Shown: positions 8,926-20,200 of the stretch, piece after piece
How the letters are laid out: every line of letters starts with the position of its first letter
Position numbering within the stretch: position 1 is the stretch's first letter
DNA from: Mucilaginibacter limnophilus
Lineage (GTDB): Bacteria > Bacteroidota > Bacteroidia > Sphingobacteriales > Sphingobacteriaceae
Assembly: GCF_004005815.1 (NCBI RefSeq)
Contig: NZ_SACK01000002.1
Span: forward strand, 958,389-1,022,388
DNA: 64,000 nucleotides
Direction of reading: 5' to 3'
The notes under the pieces: model-generated
The model's database searches: none
What the model was told of the DNA's origin: nothing
Seen by the model: the letters and a program-made list of their open reading frames with translations, nothing else
Translations under genes and position numbers: made by a program

Positions 8926-8956
8926 TAAAAAAGGCGATGCTAATCAGCATCGCCTG
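8926..8956 (-). terminator. Rho-independent terminator of the ThuA operon
   Basis: AGGCGATGCT (8932-8941) pairs perfectly with AGCATCGCCT (8946-8955) around a 4-nt loop; on the minus strand it is followed by a run of six T. It lies 24 bp past the stop of the ThuA-domain gene. Confidence 0.85.
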
Positions 8957-8979
8957 AATTTTACATTAAAGTAAGATTA

Positions 8980-11900
8980 CTATATAAATCTTACGGTTTT
9001 TATAGCCGGCCTGCTCTTGCTTGCGCCGGTTTGTTTTGCAACGATATACACATCGTGCGGCTTACCGTCAGCAAGTTTTTGCAGTGATATTTTAACAGAT
9101 AGCTTTTGGTTACCGGCTTTAAAGGCAAGCGTACCTGTGCCTAATTTATTGCCGTTGGGCTTATCAGCATATACTTCAATTGTATAGTTAGCCGCATCAC
9201 CGTTGCTAAAGCCGTTCATTTCAATGGCAGTTATGCCGGTTAAGTCAAACTTACCTGCCTTGAAGCTTCCTGTAGTTGACGGTAATACAACCGATTTGCT
9301 GCCGCCCTGATCGTCAACATAAAACTCTTTTATGTTTTGGAACTCACCGGCATCAATAACGCTGTTGCGCAACACTAACGAAGCTGTACCTGAAAGGGGT
9401 ACCATGCCTTGCGAACCGGCGTCGGTATAGTTGGCATTGATATTGAACACCGTGTTTTGTTCCTTAACATCGCTTGCTTTTGGCGTAAGCGTTCCATTAG
9501 CAGGCAACGATTTTGGCTTATCCTGATCGGCAAGTGAGCGTATCCAGGTTACTATCAGCTTCGCGTCGCTTTCCTTTAAGGTTGGGTGCGCAGGCATGGC
9601 CACTTCACCCCAAACACCTGCGCCGCCTTTTATAATTTTTGCAGGCAAGTATGAGTTTGCGTCAGGCGAAGAGCGGTATTTCTCAGCTACCTTTTTAAAC
9701 GCAGGGCCTATTGAGGTTTCATCAACCTTGTGGCAGCCCTTGCAATCAAGCGTTAGCATCAGGTTTTTACCTGCCATGGTGGCCTGCATAATCTGGTGGC
9801 CCCAGTTGGCGCCTGCAAGGTCAGAACCTTTTATGAAATCGGCGGAAATATAGAGGTTAGCCAGATCAACCGGAGCGCCTTTGTCAGTCACGCTAACATT
9901 GTAATTAACCGGCTTGCCCGGGAAGAAGAAGCTTTGGTTACCTTGTACGCTTACTTTTACTTCAGGGCGTTCGTTACCAGCAAATACGGTAACCGTATTG
10001 CTTTTTGCCGATGCTTTGCTGTCGTCCATTACTTCAACAAATACTTCCTGTTCACCTGCTTGCTTAATAGTATATTTCAACTGCGGTTCGCTGGTTGTGG
10101 TTGTTGTTTTACCGATGTGCCATACATAAGTAAGCGGATCTTTTTCAGGATCGACGGCTTCAACCTTAGCTGTAAGTACAAATGGCAGGTTACCGCTTGT
10201 TTTCTCAATGGTTAGGTTTTTCACAGCCGGCGGACGGTTGCCTGATAAATAATCAATTCGCACTATTCCGGCATCCGGGTTACGGTTGAACCATCCATTA
10301 CCGTATTCAAGTACGTATATGCGTCCGTCTTTACCCACTTCCATATCTATCATCGAATTAAAATGGCTGTTCGGCATAAACGGCTCAATTTTATCAAGGT
10401 CGCCGTTTGGCAGTTGTGTAACCGCTTTTATCCATCCCCTTATAAAGTCGTACATAAAGAACTTGCCATTATAATAGTCCGGATAACGGGTATCCTCAGG
10501 GAAATCTTCGGTGTAATATACCGGACCAGCCATCGCGGTACGGCCACCTGTGCCTAACTCAGGGAAATCAGGCGATATGGCATACGGATACCAAACATAC
10601 GCAGGTTGAGCCGGTGGCAAATCAACCAAACCGGTGTTATTACGAGAAGTGTTTTTTGGATGAGCCGGATCCTGAGGGGGGCCATTTTTATTTGTGTTAT
10701 AATCGTGCATATTGTAAGCATAATTATTACCTACAAAGAACGGCCAGCCGAAGTTACCTGCTTTGCGTGCCTGGTTCACCTCATCATAACCACGCGGGCC
10801 GCGGGTGCCTATGCTGTCGTTAGCCGCATCCGGGCCAACCTCGCCCCAGTAGAGATAACCGGTTTTTTTGTCGACCGATATACGGTAAGGGTTACGGTTA
10901 CCCATTACATAAATTTCAGGGCGGGCTTTAGCTGTGCCTTTCGGGAACAGGTTGCCATCAGGTATGCCGTAACTGCCATCGCTATTTATTTTTATACGGA
11001 GGATCTTGCCGCGCAGGTCATTTGTATTACCAGCCGCACGGCGGTCGTCATATTGTTCATGCCCCGGGCGGTCGTCCATAGGGCCGAAGCTGCGGGTAGG
11101 GTAGGGTTGATTTGGCTCGTCAAAAGGCGTTGTATTATCACCTACTGAAAGGAACAGGATGTTATCCTTGGCGAACGCCAGTGAACCGCCGGTATGGCAG
11201 CATATATCGCGGGTTGTACCAACTTCCAGTATTACTTTTTCTGATTTGTTATCGAGTGTATCATTCTTAAACACAAAGCGCGACAGTCGGTCGATAGGTT
11301 TATCGCCCGCAGGGCTGTAATACAGGTAAACATAGTTGTTTTTTTCGAAATCAGGATCGAGGGTAAGGCCAAGCAATCCTTCTTCAGAGTTTACATTTAC
11401 CGCGTTCGATTTAAAATATACATCCAGGAAACCAACCTGTTTAAGTGTTTTCTTCTCGTTACTATATAGCATCAGTTCGCCACGGCGCTGGGTAACCAGT
11501 ATATCGAAGTTTGGCAGTATGGCCATTTCTGTAGGCTCGAAGAAGCCGCCCTGTATCAGCTGTGTTTTTACAAAACGGTTTTCTTCAGGTACACGTAAGG
11601 TCTTGGCATCATCATAATCCAGTTCCTTATTATCACCTATGGCATATTGAATACCTCCCAAAAGATGTTTTAAATACAGCGGATCTTTATATGATTCATC
11701 GGTATGACCTAACTCGGTATAAAAAGCCCTGCCGCCCTCAAAGTCATGGTACCACGCCATTGGATGGTCGGCGCCATTGGCGCCGCCTTTATAGCTTTTT
11801 TCATCAATCTTGATAAGCACCTTAACATCAGGGTTAAGCTTTTTAAAGTTATACCACTCATCTTTGCGTTTCCATTGTACAGGCAAATGCTTGGTTGCAG

Positions 11901-12366
11901 CGTTTTCGCGATCAACAACGTTTAGTACCGCTTCCTGCTGCTCGGGATGGCCGTTGAAATATCCGCCTACTAAGCGTCCGTACCAACCCCAGCCGTATTC
12001 GGTATCGGTAGCCGCATGTACGCCTACAAAGCCCCCGCCAGCCTGTATATAGCGTTCAAAATCGGCTTCCTGGTAATTGTTCAGTACATCGCCGGTTGTA
12101 TTTAAGAAAATAACCGCCGAGTATTGTTTCAGCGTATCCTCGCTAAAAAAAGACGGATTTGTGGTAGTGTCAACCTCAAAATCATTTGCTGACCCTAACT
12201 TTTTAATAGCTGCTATGCCCGCAGGTATAGATTCGTGATGATAACCGGCAGTTTTGGTGAATACCAGCACTTTAGGTTTACCTGAACGCTTGCCGCATGA
12301 AGCCAGAACAACACACGCAAGCAAAAGCACGATAGCTGAGCGACGGAGGTTAATTAATCTCTTCAC
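8980..12366 (-). CDS. ThuA / PQQ-type sugar dehydrogenase / PKD / cytochrome c lipoprotein
   Basis: 1128 aa, multidomain. The N-terminus ends in a lipobox (VVLASC), so it is a lipoprotein. Order: ThuA-like domain (~30-245), six-bladed glucose/sorbosone dehydrogenase propeller (~265-690, e.g. GGSLAFAKDNILFLSVGDN, RGYDEVNQARKAGNFGWP), PKD-like domain (~705-790), a cytochrome c domain with the haem motif CKGCH near residue 876, and a C-terminal beta-sandwich carbohydrate-binding-like domain (~1000-1128). ThuA domains are linked to keto-disaccharide metabolism. This suggests an exported dehydrogenase that passes electrons through its own haem. It forms a same-strand cluster with the next two genes and is a common Bacteroidota architecture. 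Confidence 0.9.
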   Translation of the reverse strand: MKRLINLRRSAIVLLLACVVLASCGKRSGKPKVLVFTKTAGYHHESIPAGIAAIKKLGSANDFEVDTTTNPSFFSEDTLKQYSAVIFLNTTGDVLNNYQEADFERYIQAGGGFVGVHAATDTEYGWGWYGRLVGGYFNGHPEQQEAVLNVVDRENAATKHLPVQWKRKDEWYNFKKLNPDVKVLIKIDEKSYKGGANGADHPMAWYHDFEGGRAFYTELGHTDESYKDPLYLKHLLGGIQYAIGDNKELDYDDAKTLRVPEENRFVKTQLIQGGFFEPTEMAILPNFDILVTQRRGELMLYSNEKKTLKQVGFLDVYFKSNAVNVNSEEGLLGLTLDPDFEKNNYVYLYYSPAGDKPIDRLSRFVFKNDTLDNKSEKVILEVGTTRDICCHTGGSLAFAKDNILFLSVGDNTTPFDEPNQPYPTRSFGPMDDRPGHEQYDDRRAAGNTNDLRGKILRIKINSDGSYGIPDGNLFPKGTAKARPEIYVMGNRNPYRISVDKKTGYLYWGEVGPDAANDSIGTRGPRGYDEVNQARKAGNFGWPFFVGNNYAYNMHDYNTNKNGPPQDPAHPKNTSRNNTGLVDLPPAQPAYVWYPYAISPDFPELGTGGRTAMAGPVYYTEDFPEDTRYPDYYNGKFFMYDFIRGWIKAVTQLPNGDLDKIEPFMPNSHFNSMIDMEVGKDGRIYVLEYGNGWFNRNPDAGIVRIDYLSGNRPPAVKNLTIEKTSGNLPFVLTAKVEAVDPEKDPLTYVWHIGKTTTTTSEPQLKYTIKQAGEQEVFVEVMDDSKASAKSNTVTVFAGNERPEVKVSVQGNQSFFFPGKPVNYNVSVTDKGAPVDLANLYISADFIKGSDLAGANWGHQIMQATMAGKNLMLTLDCKGCHKVDETSIGPAFKKVAEKYRSSPDANSYLPAKIIKGGAGVWGEVAMPAHPTLKESDAKLIVTWIRSLADQDKPKSLPANGTLTPKASDVKEQNTVFNINANYTDAGSQGMVPLSGTASLVLRNSVIDAGEFQNIKEFYVDDQGGSKSVVLPSTTGSFKAGKFDLTGITAIEMNGFSNGDAANYTIEVYADKPNGNKLGTGTLAFKAGNQKLSVKISLQKLADGKPHDVYIVAKQTGASKSRPAIKTVRFI

Positions 12367-12398
12367 GTTTAAAATAGGTTAATAATTGTAAAAGAAAC

Positions 12399-12428
12399 AG
12401 CCGGAGAATGTGGTGGTGTTCTCCGGCT
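12399..12428 (-). other. Intergenic hairpin between the two dehydrogenase genes
   Basis: AGCCGGAGAA (12399-12408) and TTCTCCGGCT (12419-12428) form a perfect 10-bp stem with a 10-nt loop in the 78-bp gap. On the minus strand it is followed by TGTTTCTTTTAC, a weak T-tract, so it could be a partial terminator or an mRNA-stabilising hairpin that sets the ratio of the two proteins. Confidence 0.6.
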
Positions 12429-12444
12429 GGTATAATTGGAAAGT

Positions 12445-14541
12445 TTATTCAACTATAAGCGTACCCTGCATCACATAAAAGTGTCCGGGCACGGTACATA
12501 CGTAAGTATATTTTCCGGGTTTGGTTGGCGCAACAAAGTAGATGGTTTGTGATGAGCCAGGGCCGACCAGCGTAGTGTTAAACAACACTTTTGGCGTATT
12601 TGGGATATGACTTAGTTTAACAGCCGATAATCCCATTTTCATGGCAAGTTCACCTACAGCAACAGCTTGCCCGTCAGGTACAACTACAAAGTTGTGCGGC
12701 ATATCATCATTATTGGTAAAAGTAAGTTTCACCTTGCTGCCTGCTTTAACAGTCATCTCGGCTTTGTCAAACTTTAAGCCCGGTTTTGTACCAAGTACAA
12801 TTGTTTGATCGATAGTTGTCCATGATGCAGGCTTTGTAACCTGGTTCTTTTTTAAACCTGTTGAAGCAGGTGCTGCAGCCGCTTTTTTCTCAGGCGCTTT
12901 TGATGTGCCTGCCATACCGCCCATGTTATGATGGTCGTGGCCGGTAGCTGCACGTTTTGGTACATTCAGCTTTGCACCGTCAGGAATGTTGTTAAGCGTG
13001 TAGTAAGCGGTTGGGTGCAGTAAGGTGTTGCTGCTGTCGGCTGAAGTTACTTTATCACTCAATGTAATTTCATGAATGTATTTTTCACGCAGGCCATCGG
13101 CTACAAGGCGTACTTTCAAGCCATCTTCAGATACGATAGCGGCATTAACAACCAACGATTGCTCGCGCACTACGTTACTGCCGTAAACAGGATGATATTT
13201 GTAAATGAAGCCTGTTAAGCTATAAGCATCCGGATCGGCAGCTGTCTTTTTGTTTACCGGTTTAGTGAATTCAATTTCAAAACCATCAGGCATGGCGCGA
13301 ACAGCTTTCATTTCGAAAGGTGTTTTGCCCGACCATACAACTCTTTCCAATCCGAACTCTTTTTGGCCTTTTGAGCCCCAGCCACGGCTGGTTTGACCAA
13401 CAAATAACGAACCATCATTACCCCAGGTCAGACGTAACACGCCTGATTCAAAACCTTCACGAAAAGTGAAAGCAGCGCCTTGGTATTCACCTTTTACCTG
13501 TTCAAGAAAAATACGGTTCAAGCGGCTTTGTCCTTGGTCGCCAATTAACACCTGGCCGGCAAAAGGGCCAAATTTATTGTCAGCCGGTATTTGCATCATT
13601 GTTGACGTTGAGGTTCCCAAAATTGAGTGCGGCAACCATACTGCAGGTAGTTTAACCCCCGGTACTTCTTTAGCTACTTCAAAAAGGGTTTTATAGGGTC
13701 GATTTGGATCATCATCTTCAATTTTTCCCTGATTAAAACGTGGATCAACCCTTGAGTAAATATCCTGTGTACGTACTTTAACAGGCGAGTTTGGCTGATC
13801 GGCCCACCTTAAACCTGCGGGGTGGCCTGCAAAATCGCCGCGGTTAAGCTGCATTAAATGCCCTGAACCTACCCAGTCACCCTGGTTTTCAGAATAAAAA
13901 TATTTGCCGTCAATAATACCTTGGCCTGCCGGAGAACGTAAGCCGGTAGCATATGGGGTCATTTTACCATCCGGACTAATTTCCATTACCCATGCGCGCC
14001 AGGGCACAAGGCTTTTACCACGCCACCATTCATCGTCAAAACCTACGTTGGCATTTACCATAAAGTTGCCGTTTGGCATCAAAATGGGGCCATAGCTATA
14101 CTCGTGATAGTTACCTGATAACGGCCATGCAAACACAGTTTCGTAAACATCGGCTTTACCGTCGCCATTCTTGTCAACAAGTTTGGTTAACTCGCCACGC
14201 TGAACAGCATACAGCGCACCATCTTTATAAGCAAGGCCCAATGATTCGTGTAAACCTGTAGCAAATTTTTTGTAAAACGGCGAACCGCCATTAAGCATGT
14301 ACGGATTCTCAATAATATAAACATCACCACGACGTGTAGAAGCGGCAATATTGCCATTTGGCAACAATGTTAATCCACCTACTTCAAGCTCAATACCTTC
14401 GGGTATTGGCAATGTGACAATGCGGTAATAATCTTTTTCAGTAGGTACCGCTTTGGCGGGCTTATTTTGGGCGTTAGCTGCTAATCCAACAGTAGCAGCT
14501 ACGCTAAAAGTCATTAATATATTTTTAACAATAGCTTTCAT
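12445..14541 (-). CDS. Sorbosone dehydrogenase-like propeller fused to a cupredoxin (azurin-like) domain
   Basis: 698 aa with a signal peptide (first ~24 residues). Residues ~35-430 form a dehydrogenase-like propeller (GGLTLLPNGNIAASTRRGDV). After a His-rich linker (GHDHHNMGG, ~545), the C-terminal ~125 residues are a type-1 copper domain: MPHN supplies one His ligand, and YVCTVPGHFYVMQG supplies Cys, His and Met. The protein is thus an exported oxidoreductase carrying its own blue-copper carrier. The upstream neighbour encodes DUF1080 and the downstream one a haem-bearing dehydrogenase, suggesting one periplasmic electron-transfer and sugar-oxidation system. Confidence 0.88.
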   Translation of the reverse strand: MKAIVKNILMTFSVAATVGLAANAQNKPAKAVPTEKDYYRIVTLPIPEGIELEVGGLTLLPNGNIAASTRRGDVYIIENPYMLNGGSPFYKKFATGLHESLGLAYKDGALYAVQRGELTKLVDKNGDGKADVYETVFAWPLSGNYHEYSYGPILMPNGNFMVNANVGFDDEWWRGKSLVPWRAWVMEISPDGKMTPYATGLRSPAGQGIIDGKYFYSENQGDWVGSGHLMQLNRGDFAGHPAGLRWADQPNSPVKVRTQDIYSRVDPRFNQGKIEDDDPNRPYKTLFEVAKEVPGVKLPAVWLPHSILGTSTSTMMQIPADNKFGPFAGQVLIGDQGQSRLNRIFLEQVKGEYQGAAFTFREGFESGVLRLTWGNDGSLFVGQTSRGWGSKGQKEFGLERVVWSGKTPFEMKAVRAMPDGFEIEFTKPVNKKTAADPDAYSLTGFIYKYHPVYGSNVVREQSLVVNAAIVSEDGLKVRLVADGLREKYIHEITLSDKVTSADSSNTLLHPTAYYTLNNIPDGAKLNVPKRAATGHDHHNMGGMAGTSKAPEKKAAAAPASTGLKKNQVTKPASWTTIDQTIVLGTKPGLKFDKAEMTVKAGSKVKLTFTNNDDMPHNFVVVPDGQAVAVGELAMKMGLSAVKLSHIPNTPKVLFNTTLVGPGSSQTIYFVAPTKPGKYTYVCTVPGHFYVMQGTLIVE

Positions 14542-14559
14542 TATAACAGTTTTGCTGAA

Positions 14560-16008
14560 TTACCAGATCAATGAATATTTAACTGAAGCGCCTTTATCTG
14601 CATCTTTTACAGGGATAAGCAACTCTTTACCTTTAGATGAATTACGTATAATAGCTTTAGCGTCTTTTGCTACCTGTACATAATACTCATAGCCGTTTAC
14701 ACTGTACAAGCCATCACCTGCTTCAACAATATCGCTGCCAGCGGCTGCACGTACATATGCTTTGCCGGTGCCTGATATGCTAAGCGTACGGGTAAGTGTT
14801 TTGCCGTCGTCGTTGGTGATTTTATCATCAACTGTAAATCCGTTCAAAGTGTATTTGAAAGTAGGATATCCCTTGTCGTCAAGTTCATAACCTTTAGGGC
14901 GGAAACTGCCGGTAGCTACTGTATCGGGCCAGGCTGCACCCTCATTTGCAAGTGTAGCAAGGGCCGGGGCATCATTAAAAAATAATTTACTGCCAATAGC
15001 GGTGGTGTTTCCGTCGCCGCGGAAATTCCACATTGGTGTACCATCAACAAAGCCGCCTTTCCAAACTTGGAACAATGCGCCGTTATCCATATCAAAGCTA
15101 TAACTAATATTATGTGGGTAACCAACGTTTACTGCATGTGTAACGCGTTTGCCCGGAATATCAACAAAACTGCGCAGCAGTTCAGGCTCGGTGCCAACCT
15201 TTACATAAACAGGTCGGTCGGCATCCCACCATTCCCTTTGTTTAGTACCATCAGTTGTTTTTGTGGTTACTGTGCTACTGTATTTGAAATTTTTAAACGC
15301 TACTGAACCATGATCGCCTTGTATGCGTAACGGACCAGTCGCTGCTTCGTTCGGGAAAGCCGAGCCGCGTGTAGGTCCTTGTAACTCAGCGTTCTCTATT
15401 ATACTCACTCCATTCAGCACAATTTTTACAATGCGTGCATTGGCCGTTTTTTTACCTGACGCATCAAACTTTGGCGCCTGGAAAACTATGCGTATGTTTT
15501 GCCACAATCCCGGTGCACGGCTAACGTTTATGCGCGGAGCCACACCTTCATAACCTTTTTCGGCTTCAGGTTTGCTGTCGTCCCAACGTTGATAAATACC
15601 CCCAAGGTCTGAAGAAGTAAGTTTTTGAGCACCCCAGCTGTCAAATAACTGTATCTCATACCTGCCTTGCAAGTAAATGCCTGAATTTGAGCCTTTCGGC
15701 AACATGAAATCAACGCTCAGGTCAATATCGCCGTGCTCAAAGTTTGTAAAAATGTCTTCGTTTTTCTTTTTATCGGTAATGTTTACCAGTATGCCTGTGC
15801 CGTTTTTCTTTTCAAGGGCATTAGCTTTGTTGAAGTCGGCCTTGACTGATCCTGCAACCGACCAGTTTTCAGGCGGGTTTTTAAAAGCGGAAAGATCATT
15901 CAGCGAAATCTGATTTGCAGCTGCCGTTTGCGCATCACTGCGCAAGGGAATTATAGCTGCGGATAACAACGCGAAGAGGGTTGTTTTAAGCAGGTACTTT
16001 TTTCTCAT
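14560..16008 (-). CDS. DUF1080 (3-keto-disaccharide hydrolase-like) exported protein
   Basis: 482 aa with a signal peptide (first ~26 residues). Residues ~35-245 are a DUF1080 jellyroll: SVDFMLPKGSNSGIYLQGRYE, QLFDSWG, and GPTRGSAFPNEAATGPLRIQ are family hallmarks. DUF1080 includes enzymes acting on 3-ketoglucosides. The C-terminal ~230 residues resemble the beta-rich region found in Bacteroidota exported dehydrogenase proteins. First gene of a three-gene minus-strand cluster (18 bp before the cupredoxin gene). A joint role in oxidising disaccharides to 3-keto forms and hydrolysing them is inferred. Confidence 0.87.
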   Translation of the reverse strand: MRKKYLLKTTLFALLSAAIIPLRSDAQTAAANQISLNDLSAFKNPPENWSVAGSVKADFNKANALEKKNGTGILVNITDKKKNEDIFTNFEHGDIDLSVDFMLPKGSNSGIYLQGRYEIQLFDSWGAQKLTSSDLGGIYQRWDDSKPEAEKGYEGVAPRINVSRAPGLWQNIRIVFQAPKFDASGKKTANARIVKIVLNGVSIIENAELQGPTRGSAFPNEAATGPLRIQGDHGSVAFKNFKYSSTVTTKTTDGTKQREWWDADRPVYVKVGTEPELLRSFVDIPGKRVTHAVNVGYPHNISYSFDMDNGALFQVWKGGFVDGTPMWNFRGDGNTTAIGSKLFFNDAPALATLANEGAAWPDTVATGSFRPKGYELDDKGYPTFKYTLNGFTVDDKITNDDGKTLTRTLSISGTGKAYVRAAAGSDIVEAGDGLYSVNGYEYYVQVAKDAKAIIRNSSKGKELLIPVKDADKGASVKYSLIW

Positions 16009-16227
16009 AAATCTATCTATAGAAGGACGGCTAATATAAATATTTTGTAACCGAAAATGGTTTAGTATTGAATGTTTTACAAAAAAACATCGATTGCTTT
16101 TGCAATTATGGATAATACTATTTGTAATATGGTATCAGTTGCAAAAAGCGTAACCCTGCCTTAACAAGTGTTTTATCATTAATGGAACTTATTTGATGCT
16201 TAGGTGTTTAATTTGATATTTTGCAAC

Positions 16228-17124
16228 ATGCTTAAACAAATTGCTACTAAAAAAGATAACGGCTTTGACTGGATAGATATCACAGACCCTCATCATGATG
16301 AAATTCATGAAACTGCTGAGAAATACCATCTGCATGAGGCGCTGCTTGAAGATAGTTTACAAGCAGACCATTTGCCGAAGTACGAAAGCATGGAGAACTA
16401 TGTATTCATGATCTTCAGGATACATACTGACATAAAAACCTTGCAAGCCGATACCGTACAGCAGCTAACACATAAAGTGGCTATTTTTTACTCAAAAGAG
16501 TTTATTATTACTATTCACCGCAAACCGCATGCGTTTATTGATACTCTTGCCGAAGAAGTTAAGCACGGCAAATGTTCAAGCTCCTTTCACCTGCTTAACA
16601 TCATAATTAAACAGTGTTTAAATACTTATGAAGAGCCTTCAGTTAAACTTGGCCGGGAACTGGAATACTATGAAGAGCAGATATTTTTACGCAGCCGCAA
16701 AACGCCTTTGTTAAAGGGAATGTATTTTTTGAAGCGGAAGGTCGACCTGATACGCCGCATGTTCATCCTTTCATTTGATATTGTAGATAATATAGATGCC
16801 GAAGAAGGCGACGTGGGCACACGCGACATGCGCGATTTGTATGTGCGCCTGCAGAATATTTACGACGCGCTGTCTGAAAATATAAACCACCTGTTAAGCT
16901 TATACTTCAATGTATCAGCGCAGCGCACCAACGAAACCGTGCGCATACTTACCGTGTTTTCGGTTTTCTTTATGCCGCTAACCTTTATTGTGGGCATTTA
17001 CGGGATGAACTTCAAGTTTATGCCGGAGTTAGATTCGCACTGGGGGTATCCGGGTGTATTGGGGCTGATGGTAGTTATAACCATACTTATTTATTTTTGG
17101 TTCAGAAGGAAAGGCTGGCTGTAG
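16228..17124 (+). CDS. corA: CorA-family magnesium/cobalt transporter
   Basis: 298 aa from ATG 16228 (MLKQIATKKD); a GTG eight codons earlier is less likely. The large N-terminal cytoplasmic domain is followed by two C-terminal membrane helices, with the signature YGMNFKFMPEL between them (the GMN selectivity motif). The second helix ends in positively charged FRRKGWL. It forms an inner-membrane pentamer importing Mg2+ (or Co2+/Ni2+). It stands alone between the DUF1080 cluster (divergent) and the GH92 gene. Confidence 0.92.
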   Translation: MLKQIATKKDNGFDWIDITDPHHDEIHETAEKYHLHEALLEDSLQADHLPKYESMENYVFMIFRIHTDIKTLQADTVQQLTHKVAIFYSKEFIITIHRKPHAFIDTLAEEVKHGKCSSSFHLLNIIIKQCLNTYEEPSVKLGRELEYYEEQIFLRSRKTPLLKGMYFLKRKVDLIRRMFILSFDIVDNIDAEEGDVGTRDMRDLYVRLQNIYDALSENINHLLSLYFNVSAQRTNETVRILTVFSVFFMPLTFIVGIYGMNFKFMPELDSHWGYPGVLGLMVVITILIYFWFRRKGWL

Positions 17125-17221
17125 TTTATTTATCAGGTTCTTTATTAACCGGTAAAGCATCCGCATGAAAAAATTGAGTAAGCTTAGAAACTGAGATCAC
17201 AAATATCAAAAAGTTAATGAT

Positions 17222-20200
17222 ATGTCGAAAAAAATGCATGTACTATATGTCGTAATTGGACTTTGCATTATGTCCTTGTCTACTGTAACTGCGCAGCAGA
17301 AGTTGTCTGCAATCTGGGCGGTTGGCAAAGCCGATGAGTTAGCGAATGAATTTGCATTGGCGCCGGGCGGCTACAAACAGTTCGTGGCTAAAGATTTCGG
17401 GTATGAAGACAAGTTTTATTTAATAGGCCATTCGAAAGAAAAACAAGATTTTCCGTATGTGCTGCCCGGGCCTGTTGATACCTGGGGAGGGACATGGCCT
17501 ACCGCAGGATGGCGGACCAACCAGGTTTCTATTCTTTTTGCACTAAAGGGTGCACCTGTTTCGGGCCGGTATAAGCTGGTTATCCGTCTAAAGGATTTTG
17601 CTAAAAAGTTTCTTCCTTATATTAAGGTAACGGTGAACAACAAAGATGAGTATCATCAGCTGAGTGCTGAAGGCTACGATGTAAGTAAACAACCGCGGCC
17701 GGGACTAAACGAAGCTGATGTTGATACTGCCGCCTTAAAGGGGCATGCTGTTAATCCAACTCCAAAAGTAATTGAAATTGCGCTTAGTACCGGCGACTTA
17801 AAAAAGGGTGGTAATAAAGTTATTATTACAGTACTTCGGGGATCGTGGATCATGTTTGACCAGGTAGCCCTCAATGGCCCGGTACAAACTACCGTGCAAA
17901 AACCCGGTAAGTTTTTTATTGAAGATGTAAAACCTGCACCATACGAATTAACTGAAAACGGGCGCAAATCACAGCCCTTGATTGTTAGTGTGCAACACAT
18001 AAACGGGCGGCCAAAAATCAACGTCAGGCTTGATGGCAAATCAATATTTAGCCAACTTGCAGAAAGCGGCGCATATGAGTTTGAGGCGCTAATGCCAGCC
18101 GTAAATAGTGTTAAACTAAGCACATACCAGATTTTGGAAGACGGCCGGTTAGTTAGCGAAGGTATTGTTAAAAGATCGCCCGGAAAGCTGCAGGCACTTG
18201 CTGATTATGTTGATACCAGGTTAGGAACTGCCCATTCGCGATGGATGATCGCTCCCGGGCCATGGATGCCTTTCAGTATGGTAAAAATGAGCCCGGATAA
18301 CCAAAGCCCGGGGTGGCAGGCAGGTTATGATCCTTCGTTCGAAAGCATCGGCACTTTCAGTCATATCCACGAGTGGACAATGGCGGGGCTTGGTGTTTTT
18401 GCAACAAACGGCCCCCTGAAAACAAGTGTCGGCACAGAAATGAAATCCGGGTCAGGTTACCGTTCAGCAATAAACAAACGAACTGAAGAGGCGCCTATCG
18501 GCTACTATAAAGCGGATCTGGAAGATTATAACATCAAAGCCGAAGTAACAGCAACAACCAGATGCGGGTTTGAGCGATTCACCTTCCCAAAAGACCGGGA
18601 TAGCGCCCGTATTTTACTTGACCTCCACATTCCTGCCGAATATGACTATCAACTTAAAGATGTAAGCGTTAAAAAAGTAAGTGCTAACCGCATTGAAGGA
18701 TATGCGCGCCAATATGAAAAAGAAGTATGGGGTGGCGATGCCTATCAGGATTATACGATCTATTTCGTTGTCGAATTCGATCAACCTATACAAAATATCG
18801 GTAACTGGATTAATAAAAATATCAACTACAAAGAAAGTTTATCTGCCAAAGACATTCAGGATGCAGGCTTATTTGTCCAGTTCGATGCATCAAAAAATCC
18901 TGTAGTACAAGTCCGATCGGCCATCTCGCTGGTAAGCCTTGATAACGCAAAACAAAGCTTATCAGCTGAAATATCAACACCTTTCGGGTGGAATTTTAAT
19001 GCAGTTAGGGCCCATCAGCTTGATACATGGAACGCAATATTTAACCGGGTCAGGATCAGTACGAGTAACCGGCTCGAAAAAATGCGTTTTTACAACGCCC
19101 TATACCGGTCAATATGCAGCCGGAGCACCTGGAGCGACCTGAACGGTGAATGGCGAAGTACCGACGGCAAGATTAGAAAATTAAAGGGCAAAGACGATGT
19201 TGCCTTGGGCTGTGACGCTTTCTGGAACACTTTCTGGAACCTTAATCAGGTGTGGAACCTGGTCACCCCGGAGTGGAGTAAACGCTGGGTAAACTCGCAG
19301 TTGGCTATGTATGACGCCAACGGCTGGCTTGCTAAAGGACCGGCAGGCATGAACTACATACCGGTAATGGTAGCCGAACATGAAATTCCGTTTATTGTGT
19401 CAGCTTACCAAATGGGTATTAGGGATTTTGATGCAGATAAAGCTCTTAAAGCGGCCGTTAAAATGCAGACCACGCCATCGCAAAAAGTGTTTTCAGGGTA
19501 TGCAGGAAACCGGGACTTGCTTCCATATTTAAAACACCACTATGTGCCCTCAGATTCGGGACGTTTTTCCAACAGCATGGAGTATTCATACGATGACTGG
19601 ACAGTAGGGCAACTTGCCCGGTCATTAGGTAATCAGGACTTGTTCAACCAGTTTAATGAGCGCGGATACTGGTGGAGAAACGCCATTGATACCGCAGGCT
19701 ACTGCCACATGAAGCTCAGTAACGGCAATTGGGTCGGTAACTTTGATCCGTTTAAAACCGGCGCAAATGAACATTATGTTGAAGGTAACGCATGGCAGCT
19801 TACCTTCTTTGTACCTCAGGATGTACCTGCACTGGTAAAAATGATAGGTAAAGAAAGGTTTGTTGACAGGTTGGAATGGGGATTTAAACAAAGCGAACCA
19901 TGGCGATATAACGGAATGAACGACCAGTATTGGGATTATCCGGTAGTGCAAGGCAACCAGCAATCCATGCATTTTGCATTTCTGTTTAACTGGGCCGGTA
20001 AGCCATGGTCTACACAAAAATGGAGCCGGTCTATTCTTGATCGTTTTTATGGTTATAAGCCCGGAAACGCCTATCTTGGTGATGAAGATCAGGGACAAAT
20101 GAGCGCATGGCTGGTGATGACAACTATGGGCTTGTTTCAAACAGACGGAGGAGCAGGTTCACAACCAGTATATGAAATAGGCAGCCCGCTTTTTCAAAAG

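Noticed and set aside
10606..11148. Long plus-strand open frame (180 aa)
   Set aside because: It is antisense to the well-supported ThuA/dehydrogenase gene and has no protein-like features.
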